Made by a program: the position numbers and the translations under genes | Shown: positions 59,901 to 64,000 of the stretch, piece by piece | How the letters are laid out: every line of letters starts with the position of its first letter | How positions within the stretch are numbered: the stretch's first letter is position 1 | Notes under the pieces: generated by a model | The model's database searches: none | What the model saw: the letters and a program-made list of their open reading frames with translations, nothing else | What the model was told of the DNA's origin: nothing | Assembly: GCA_003586115.2 (NCBI GenBank) | Contig: QVOM02000073.1 | Location: 32,790,468-32,854,467 of the forward strand | Length of the DNA: 64,000 nt | Source: Salvator merianae | Lineage: Eukaryota > Chordata > Lepidosauria > Squamata > Teiidae | Direction of reading: 5' to 3'

Positions 59901-62900
59901 GAAATATCTTTTTTCTAATCCAGCACTTAGCACTTTAGCTTTCTTATTTTGGCTCAGAGGCTTCTAGAATTAGCATATAGACATTTGTATGCACTTCGCT
60001 GGTGCATGCTCAGTCCTGTAAGACCTTATGAATTCTTAGACTGCCCCTTATATCTTTCTGCTTGGATATTATTGACTAGTTCACCACCCAACTTAGTACT
60101 ATGTGCATAATTGCAACCCTCCTCATTCAAATGCACACATTGCTACCAGTTGCTGTCAGCTTTCCCCCAGGGATCAATTTAAATGCTCCTCTGCAACCTT
60201 TTTAATATTAAGTGCCAGCAGTCTGGTTCAATCTTGGTTCAAGTGCAGCTCTTCCTTTATATACAAGCTTGGCTTATCCCAAAATATACCCAGTGCCTGA
60301 CAAATTTAAATCCTTCATCTCAACACTGCTGCCTCATCCACACACTGAAGCCCCTGAGCTCCCCCTGCCTAGCATGGTTCTGCATATGGAACTGGTTACA
60401 TTTCAGAGAATGTAACCTTGGAGGTGCTGGTCTTCAATCTTCAATCTTCTACCTAACAACCTAAATTTGCCTTCCAGGACCCCCCACTTAGCTTTCCTAA
60501 TGTCACTGTTATCAACATGTACCACATCCACTGACTTCTCCCAGCACTGTCTATCAACTTATCTAGATGCCACATAATGCACCCAGCAGGCAAGTAACCA
60601 TGTGGTCAACATGCCCATCATAAACCTATCTATATTTCTAAAGACTGGATCACCCATTACAAGAGGCCCTCCTCCCATCACCCATGGGGAGTATCCTTGG
60701 TGCAAGACAGTATAGGCACATCTTCTAAGGAAGGGGTTCCAACTAAAGGAACCTCTGTCTCTTTCTTGTCCTGATGTCCTCCTTGCCTGAGACTTTTCAA
60801 GGCAGCTGAAGGCTGCCCAACATGGAGTGGGATGCTCTTACTGCAACCCTGAAGGTCTCATCCTCATGCCTATCTTTCTCACTCTGCTTCCCCAGGTCAG
60901 GTATTTTGACTTCAAGGGAAGAAACCCATTCCATGAGAGCCAGGAACTCATTACATTGAGCACCAACCCATAGTGTTTGACCAGCAGGTAGATAGTCACA
61001 GATGTGGCACTTGATGAAAAACACTGGAAAACCTCCTTCCTATGCTGAGAACCTTCATGACTTTTAAGTTATGTTGTTTTTTGTTACTATTTATTTTACC
61101 TTTTTAGCTATTTCAATTGTTATTTTATCTGTTGTTACTGTTTAGATTATTTTATTATTTTAAATTATTTACTTCTTTTTCTTTAAACATTTTGTTACTG
61201 CTTATACTTCAATGTGAGGGCCACTCTCAGATGAAGAATGTGTCTTCTCCCACTAACTCCTCTGAGTCAGCAGCAAGTCTCTTCTCTCTCAGACTATGTG
61301 TTCAGGCTAACTTAGAAACCAGCCTTCCTCTAGTAGCTAAACCAGTGACACACCAGGAGCTTGCTCACACTTCGCATTAGCAAGCATCTGAGACACTCGC
61401 TAACAAAGTGCTTCTACACTTTATGGAGGTCCTCGTGACCAGGAGCAGCATATTGCTGCTTCTGATCATGACTAACTGTGGAGCACAAATTAGTGCTCCA
61501 CAGTTTTACTGGAGGTGATAGCTCCCGGTAAAGTGCATTTGCACCCATTTCCAGATGCAAATGCATGGCTGCACTGCACCATACCACGTCATGCTTAGCG
61601 ACTGTGCCTGTGCATACCTGTGCGCTGCATGGCACTGCCAGTTGCCATGGCAGTGGCCGGATGCATCCCAGCCACTGTCATGGTGAGGATCAAATAAGGA
61701 TACCAGCATTCGCACTGCAAATGCTTTTATCCTGCTCATATTGCAGACTAGGGCCACGCAGTGCAGATGGTGTCCATGCTGCAAAGTCAATACCACCATG
61801 GAAAGTTTCAGTCGAACATTCCATGGTAGTAAGTGTGAAAATGCATCAAGTGCCCAATAAATTCTCCAAAACCCAGAAGATCTACTCCACAAACTTAGCA
61901 GAGTATCATCAGTTATTCCTTCAAACTTCTGTCACCTTTCCTTCCTCTGCCAAACTTGTTAATGAGTCATTATCACTGATTATTTCCAAATGAGCTCTTA
62001 AGAATGGAATTAAACTGACATGAGTTCAGTCAGGTACATTGTTTGAGCAGCTTGGCCCATCCCTATTTAAAGTATTTAGAGATACTTTAAATTAGATTGC
62101 TACATAGAGCACAGGATTGAATTCAGTTGATATTTGGTCCCCTCTAGCTCTCTTAAAATAAAATGCTTGTGTTTTATATGAATTACTCTGCCTTCCTAAA
62201 GTTTACTGCTCACTGTAAGAGATAAGCCACATTTCCATATGTATACCATAATATTGCTGCTCCATGGTCAGTAAAATGTAACTTCCTTTGTTTAATGTAG
62301 TTCAAGAAACTTGTACTAATGTAGCACAATATACTCACACTGGTAGGTGGGGTCTGCATCTCATTGATCTCCTGGAGGGAAGAGACATATTTGCTGTGGC
62401 TTGGCAGACACAGCAGCCATTTTCACTGCTTCTAGCCAGGTTGCCTTCTGGAGTGCTGGGACCTTCTCATGAAGGTGACTCTTTGCAAGTTGACCTCTGT
62501 GCATAGGTACTGGCAGCCCCCTTAATTCCATGGGTCACTGTGAGTGAATTAAGGGGCCAATGTGTCTCAACTCTGAGACTGACATCCATCCCTGGGTGGC
62601 AGTGAGTTGTTCTCAGCAGTGTCAATATGGGGACCTGTTGAGATGCTTTACCCCAGGTGTTTGGAAAAGGTACATCCTCATTGCAGTAGATATGTGGTCC
62701 CATTCCCCCTTCTATGGCATCATTGATTTACATTGGTAGACTGGTTTCTTTATGGTTCCCCCTACTAGACTTTGTTTTCTGTAGCACAGCATTGCACTAC
62801 ATGGTGGCTTGTGTACATCAAACCACACTGTTATATAAGGGACAATTATCTACTGTTATCCACTTTGAACACAGCCTTGTAAATACCTTTTCAGCTGAAT

Positions 62901-62994
62901 TTGAGGTGCTTTTTGGAAACTGGATGCTGATGTTTGCTTGCTTTGATTTTTAGGTTGGTATAAGGGATACCTTGTAAGGCAAAAGGGAATAGAG
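35295..62994 (+). CDS. DOCK2: Dedicator of cytokinesis 2 (DOCK2), 5' part: coding exons 1-3 only
   Basis: Exons 35295-35331, 48794-48877 and 62954-62994 join in frame (phases 1, 2, 0) into 54 codons; the gene continues beyond 64000. DOCK2 is a haematopoietic DOCK-A guanine nucleotide exchange factor that activates Rac in lymphocyte and neutrophil migration; its N-terminal SH3 domain pairs with ELMO1. Seen here: short N-terminus MIPWQKNDKLGV, then SH3 start AIYNF (residues 13-17, the ALYDY-type motif), LSLHIGDVVHI, and the conserved WY pair at 42-43 in WYKGYLV. Human DOCK2 has MAPW..., AIYNF..., LSLQIGDVVRI and WYRGYLI at the same places. DOCK1 and DOCK5 are also similar over the SH3; DOCK2 is favoured by the MxPW start, the AIYNF motif and the position directly downstream of SPDL1 in the same orientation, as in mammals. 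The N-terminus is two residues shorter than human. Confidence 0.88.
36786..36807 (+). repeat. (GGAT)n microsatellite
   Basis: Five GGAT units in DOCK2 intron 1. Confidence 0.9.
37880..37965 (+). mobile_element. CR1 3' tail
   Basis: GGGTTGGACTCGATGACCCT, CCTTTCCAACTCTGTG and then ATTCTATGATTCC match the CR1 3' end with its ATTCTATG-type terminal repeat. A severely 5'-truncated copy. Confidence 0.85.
38050..38200. mobile_element. MITE, about 35-bp terminal inverted repeats
   Basis: Left TCTGCACTGCTCAGTATACT followed by GGACCAGCAAGCGTA, against the reverse complement of the right end, TCCGCACAGGTCAGTATCCC followed by AAACCAGCAAGCATA. Related copies at 46855-47018 and, in part, near 51735-51815. 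Confidence 0.75.
38200..39190 (+). other. DOCK2: DOCK2 intron 1, AT-rich part
   Basis: No gene or repeat recognised before the microsatellite. Confidence 0.5.
39193..39275 (+). repeat. (TG)n(TA)n compound microsatellite
   Basis: About nine TG units followed by some 30 TA units with one interruption (TTTA). Confidence 0.95.
39280..40590 (+). other. DOCK2: DOCK2 intron 1, unassigned
   Basis: AT-rich at first, then mixed composition. Open frames at 39545-39911 and 40203-40572 overlap on both strands and show no domain. Confidence 0.4.
40600..41820 (+). mobile_element. L2-like LINE, reverse transcriptase to 3' end
   Basis: Reads FGYH-like FDTIDH remnant near 40660, GVPWGSVLLPMLFNIYMKLQ at 40800-40860, YADDTQLYL-like nucleotides (ATGCAGATGACACTCAGCTC) near 40895, and ITPVLKELH-like sequence at 41390-41450. 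It ends with TGCCCTGAGACCTTCTGGTA and an AT-rich tail. Several frameshifts. Confidence 0.85.
41955..41981 (+). repeat. (ATTG)n microsatellite
   Basis: Six GATT units in a row. Confidence 0.9.
41985..42410 (-). mobile_element. Probable L2-like LINE tail, antisense
   Basis: Begins CTCACAGTGGCTTAAAATAA and continues with AT-rich sequence and TGCCTTTTCAACAGGTACCA, paralleling the antisense L2 end at 28795-29180 (TTTCAACAGGTGCTG). No clear coding remnant. Confidence 0.55.
42430..43030 (+). mobile_element. CR1-like LINE fragment, sense
   Basis: TTGTGGGACTGGAAAAAGTG, AAGGGTAACCAGAATGATCA and TCATGCACAGTATGGAGAAG parallel the CR1 copy at 19670-19850. Upstream, KIAERLNKFFVS (42550-42585) fits the CR1 linker before the reverse transcriptase, so the copy has an internal deletion. 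Confidence 0.82.
43031..44290 (+). other. DOCK2: DOCK2 intron 1, unassigned
   Basis: AT-rich unique-looking DNA with A-runs at 43201-43212 and 43650-43660. Open frames at 43315-43855 (minus) have no recognisable domain. Confidence 0.45.
44290..45115. promoter_or_regulatory. CpG-rich, promoter-like block inside DOCK2 intron 1
   Basis: This stretch keeps over two dozen CpGs, whereas the rest of the window is CpG-poor. At its left edge are an inverted CCAAT box (GATTGGC, 44319-44325), a CRE-like TGACATCA (44348-44355) and an E2F-like GGGCGGGAAA (44359-44368), arranged as in cell-cycle gene promoters. Open frames on both strands (44220-44681 +, 44418-44864 -) show no known domain. It could be an alternative or nested promoter, or a GC-rich transposon. 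Confidence 0.4.
45120..45238 (+). mobile_element. LINE 3' tail (L2-like)
   Basis: AATTGTAAACTACTTTGAGA followed by TAATAGATTAAATAAACAAA matches the usual squamate L2 3' end (TTGTAAACCGCTTTGAG, then ATAAATAAA). Confidence 0.65.
45240..45470 (+). mobile_element. Sauria-type SINE (tRNA-derived head, BovB-like tail)
   Basis: Box-B-like GTTCAATCCCC at 45334-45344, then GGAAAACCACTTCAGAATCT, GCCAAGAAAACTGCATGGAG and AGAGTCAGCTACGACTCAAT, the BovB-like tail that lets such SINEs be moved by BovB. Box A is decayed. Confidence 0.78.
45470..46855 (+). other. DOCK2: DOCK2 intron 1, unassigned
   Basis: Mixed composition; a C-run of nine or more at about 46249-46257. No gene or repeat family recognised. 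Confidence 0.4.
46855..47018. mobile_element. MITE, second copy of the 38050 family
   Basis: Right half GCACACTTGCTGGTCTGATA and TCAGTCCGTGCAGAATTGCC mirrors the 38050-38200 element; the left end CTTGGGGCGATCCTGCAGGT is its partial inverted partner. Confidence 0.65.
47195..47565 (+). repeat. Interspersed repeat family X, copy 1
   Basis: Shares with the three other copies the core CAGCAGCATT-[AT]-GCACCC-TTTTC-GGGTG, then a GTGGGAGTGG block and CTGCCATGGCAATGTCCGG. No coding capacity recognised; open frames on both strands are by-products of its GC content. Confidence 0.65.
47869..47921 (+). repeat. (GATA)n microsatellite
   Basis: About 13 tandem GATA units. Confidence 0.95.
47940..48155. mobile_element. 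MITE-like element with inverted ends
   Basis: Left ACAGCATTCGGACAACCTTT then TGTCCAGACACGAACA, against the reverse complement of the right end ACAGCATCTTGACATTTTTT then TGTCCAGACATATGCA. No coding capacity. Confidence 0.65.
48160..48793 (+). other. DOCK2: DOCK2 intron 1, last part
   Basis: Unassigned; it ends in TTTATTTATTTTATTTTTAA, the pyrimidine tract of the exon 2 acceptor. Confidence 0.5.
48794..48877 (+). CDS. DOCK2: DOCK2 coding exon 2 (SH3 domain, residues 13-41)
   Basis: 84 nt between acceptor TTTTTAACCCACAG and donor GTAAGA. In the frame set by exon 1 it encodes AIYNFRATRLPQ followed by LSLHIGDVVHILEDCE, a clear DOCK-family SH3 first half. Longer open frames crossing this site are in other frames and are shadows. 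The pyrimidine tract in front resembles a squamate LINE 3' tail. Confidence 0.93.
48878..49450 (+). other. DOCK2: DOCK2 intron 2, first part
   Basis: A T-run of about 19 at 48907-48925; otherwise unassigned. Confidence 0.5.
49455..49830 (+). repeat. Interspersed repeat family X, copy 2
   Basis: Aligns with copy 1 through CAGCAGCATTCACACCC..., the hairpin TTCACACCC (49601-49609) / GGGTGTGAA (49616-49624), GTGAGTGGGTGG, GGCTGTGCAGTTGCAC and GCCATGGCAATAGCTGGAC. The open frame 49466-49858 is a by-product. Confidence 0.65.
49860..51700 (+). other. DOCK2: DOCK2 intron 2, unassigned
   Basis: Mixed composition; small overlapping open frames at 50744-51041 on both strands. No gene or known repeat recognised. 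Confidence 0.4.
51735..51815. mobile_element. Half copy of the 38050 MITE family
   Basis: GCACTGGCCAGTATACTGGA then CATCAAGTGTACCGGGAG resembles the left half of the 38050-38200 element (GCACTGCTCAGTATACTGGA). The right end is not found. Confidence 0.5.
51820..52940 (+). other. DOCK2: DOCK2 intron 2, unassigned
   Basis: Contains the 18-nt self-complementary CCCTGCCAGATGGCAGGG near 52783-52800. Otherwise nothing recognised. Confidence 0.4.
52955..53035. repeat. Inverted repeat, possible MITE remnant
   Basis: ATTCCGGGGCTATGCTGGGA then TTGCC, against the reverse complement of the right arm ATTCCAGGACTGTATTGGCA then TTGC. Arms about 25 nt, imperfect. Confidence 0.5.
53080..53980 (+). other. DOCK2: DOCK2 intron 2, unassigned
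   Basis: No gene or repeat recognised. Confidence 0.4.
53985..54400 (-). repeat. Interspersed repeat family X, copy 3 (inverted)
   Basis: The minus strand reads CAGCAGCATTTGCACACTTT then CGGGATGCAAATACTGTGAG and GTGGG, aligned to copies 1 and 2, with GTTGCCATCGCAACAGCCAG downstream. It also contains the perfect 15-bp hairpin at 54281-54318. Confidence 0.65.
54281..54318 (+). repeat. Perfect 15-bp hairpin
   Basis: TAGCATCTGGGAGTG (54281-54295) and CACTCCCAGATGCTA (54304-54318) are exact reverse complements around an 8-nt loop. Confidence 0.92.
54400..55185 (+). other. DOCK2: DOCK2 intron 2, unassigned
   Basis: Non-coding; nothing recognised. Confidence 0.4.
55190..55320. mobile_element. MITE with about 45-bp terminal inverted repeats
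   Basis: Left CCAGACATTACTTACTTATT then CCACTATATTTGGGTATTCT, against the reverse complement of the right end CCAGACATCACTTGCTTATT then GCACTTTATTTGGATATTCT. Almost the whole element is one long imperfect palindrome. Confidence 0.8.
55325..56035 (+). other. DOCK2: DOCK2 intron 2, unassigned
   Basis: AT-rich; nothing recognised. Confidence 0.4.
56040..57205 (-). mobile_element. CR1-like LINE, reverse transcriptase part, antisense
   Basis: Minus-strand open frames read DWRVANVRPTFKKG, NYRPVSLSSVPGKV and DIAYLDFQKAFDKVPH (56472-56792), then SIFGSMLFNLFINYLE and VKFADDTTLF with the catalytic ADD pair (56186-56443). The frame is broken next to a G15 run at 56341. The linker between endonuclease and reverse transcriptase continues to about 57205. 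Confidence 0.9.
56341..56355 (+). repeat. Homopolymer G run
   Basis: Fifteen consecutive G inside the antisense CR1. Confidence 0.9.
57206..58990. mobile_element. Unclassified insertion(s) splitting the CR1 element
   Basis: CR1 linker sequence stops near 57205 (GACTGCTGTT) and resumes near 58987 (AACTGCCAGCTTGCATTTGT). The 1.8 kb between is not CR1. It may be two nested pieces (57206-58480 and 58490-58990). It contains degenerate tandem repeats at 57755-58045. No integrase, transposase or reverse transcriptase motif was seen; an LTR element starting TGTTATGAGC is one possibility. Confidence 0.55.
57755..58045 (+). repeat. Degenerate tandem repeat, about 68-bp unit
   Basis: The phrase (GG)-AATA/AAATAA-(A)-CTCCAAAA-AGCA recurs at about 57755, 57823, 57892, 57961 and 58022, followed by GCTTTGAAAAC..AGCCAGGAATCAG-like text. 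Spacing near 68 nt; units diverged. Confidence 0.7.
58990..61030 (-). mobile_element. CR1-like LINE, 5' part (ORF1 and endonuclease regions), antisense
   Basis: It continues the element at 56040-57205. The + strand at 59035-59500 is the complement of the CR1 endonuclease-to-RT linker and endonuclease end (e.g. TTGATCATTGTTTCCTATTG-type text near 59380). The minus frame 61024-60797 reads CHICDYLPAGQTLW, LMEWVSSLEVKIPDLGKQSE, a zinc-finger/coiled-coil start typical of CR1 ORF1. Decayed throughout. Confidence 0.7.
61031..61425 (+). other. DOCK2: DOCK2 intron 2, unassigned
   Basis: AT-rich stretch, then moderately GC-rich; nothing recognised. Confidence 0.4.
61430..61830 (+). repeat. Interspersed repeat family X, copy 4
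   Basis: Contains GGTGATAGCTCCCGGTAAAG, GCATTTGCACCCATTTCCAG then ATGCAAATGCATGG, and GTTGCCATGGCAGTGGCCGG, aligning with copies 1-3 (especially copy 3). The most diverged of the four. Confidence 0.55.
61835..62953 (+). other. DOCK2: DOCK2 intron 2, last part
   Basis: No repeat or gene recognised; ends in GATTTTTAG before exon 3. Confidence 0.5.
62954..62994 (+). CDS. DOCK2: DOCK2 coding exon 3 (SH3 domain, residues 41-54)
   Basis: 41 nt between acceptor GATTTTTAG and donor GTAAGA. The first two bases complete a split Gly codon from exon 2, then WYKGYLVRQKGIE, aligning with human DOCK2 WYRGYLIKHKMLQ and the DOCK1/5 EGWYRGY. It ends in phase 0; the next exon (expected to begin near G-I/V-F-P) was not found before 64000. 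Confidence 0.92.
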
Positions 62995-64000
62995 GTAAGA
63001 ACAACGTTATTGGCTTTTATAATTCTTATGTATAGAGTTATTTATCTATTTTTCCTTTTGTTTTTAACAGAACAGTCCAGTCTCTGAAAGAGAGGCAACA
63101 GGTGTATACCAAATAGCCTTACTTACTCATTTCCATCCTTGTTAACTACAAAAAGCTTCCTGCTTGTTTCTAAGTACGACTTCTATATGAAAAAAACCAC
63201 ATTGAAACTCTAGATTCTGCTTTTAAAAATAACTCTTGTTCTTTCTCTTATTGAAGTGGGGTCCATGTACTCAAACAATAATGGAATTACTCATGTACTG
63301 TAAATACTTGTGAAGCTCGGATTTCTAAAAGTTTCCCAGACAGAGTAAGTGGGAGACTGCGATAATTTGAAAGGGTAAATTTGAATGCGGAGTTACTTGT
63401 AGAGTTAACTAAAATATTAAACAATTAGTAACAAAAACTTCAGTCCAAGAGGAATGAGTTTTGCTTTGTTGACTCTCCAAGAGACCTTCTCAAAGGACAG
63501 TCATGGTGATCAGCATCCATATCTACAAAAATCATAGCAGGGCTTCTCCAGCATTAGCCTAGTATGGATTAAATTTCACCTGTCATTTGAGCCTTCTCCC
63601 CACTCCCCCTTTTTCAGCTTCATGTCCTTCTGTAATGTCCAGCTTGAGTTTTCTCTTTGGCCTTGGGTTTTCTTTCTCCCTGTTAGGAGAGTCTGGATGT
63701 AATGTTTCCAGCTGCCTAGGCCAAGGTTTGTGAAGTTTTGGGCTGTGTGCTGCTCCTCCCTTCTTGTCTTCTCCTCATGCTTTGGCTTGGCATGAAGATT
63801 TTGGCTTAATTAAACCTGGCTTCCCCATTTCAGATGAACAAGATGTTAAGGCAGTCTCTGAGACACATTTTAGTTTTTCATTTTGACCCTGATCACAAGA
63901 GGCAAATAGAAAGCACATTCTGCTTGCTTTACTAAATATCCGAAATTCCTAAATAATCATTGTGTCTAATTACATGCTACATTAACTGTTTGACTAAGAA
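62995..64000 (+). other. DOCK2: DOCK2 intron 3, beginning
   Basis: Non-coding to the window end. No exon encoding the next SH3 segment (a GIFPKSFIHIK-like peptide) was found. Confidence 0.6.

Overview
This is vertebrate nuclear DNA with spliced genes, GT-AG introns and dense interspersed repeats. It is most likely from a squamate reptile. The basis is the combination of an almost complete BovB (RTE) LINE, several L2-like and CR1-like LINE fragments, a tRNA-derived SINE with a BovB-like tail (Sauria-SINE type), a chromodomain-bearing Ty3/gypsy element and numerous short inverted-repeat DNA elements. The sequence alone does not name the species.

Two host genes are visible, both on the + strand. 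SPDL1 (Spindly, CCDC99) has its whole coding sequence here, in 11 coding exons from the ATG at 5564 to the stop at 27663-27665. The joined exons keep one open frame of 599 codons. They carry the dynein-light-intermediate-chain-binding AAxxG motif, the dynactin-binding LFAE 'Spindly motif' and a C-terminal CSQQ farnesylation box. A poly(A) signal follows at 27944. About 7.6 kb downstream DOCK2 begins. Its first three coding exons (35295-35331, 48794-48877, 62954-62994) encode the N-terminus and first half of the SH3 domain, and the rest lies beyond the window. SPDL1 followed by DOCK2 in the same orientation is the order seen in mammals, which supports both calls.

Layout: 1-5560 is upstream of the SPDL1 start codon and holds L2-like LINE fragments and a SINE; no 5' UTR exon was recognised. 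5561-27965 is SPDL1, with LINE 3' ends in introns 5, 7, 8 and 9. 27966-35294 is intergenic and holds an L2 tail, a mariner-like MITE, an antisense BovB, a chromovirus 3' end with LTR, and a tRNA-like SINE just upstream of DOCK2. 35332-48793 is DOCK2 intron 1, with MITEs, a TA-rich microsatellite, L2 and CR1 pieces, a CpG-rich promoter-like block at about 44.3-45.1 kb and a Sauria-type SINE. 48878-62953 is DOCK2 intron 2, with MITEs, a repeat family seen four times across the two introns, and a long antisense CR1-like LINE interrupted by another insertion. The last 1 kb is the start of DOCK2 intron 3.

Functionally, SPDL1 is a mitotic kinetochore dynein adaptor and DOCK2 is a Rac activator of blood cells. 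They are unrelated jobs, and their adjacency is conserved synteny rather than an operon. No novel protein-coding system was found. The less ordinary signals are the repeat families with strong inverted repeats, the intronic CpG-rich block, perfect hairpins and the nested transposon structure.
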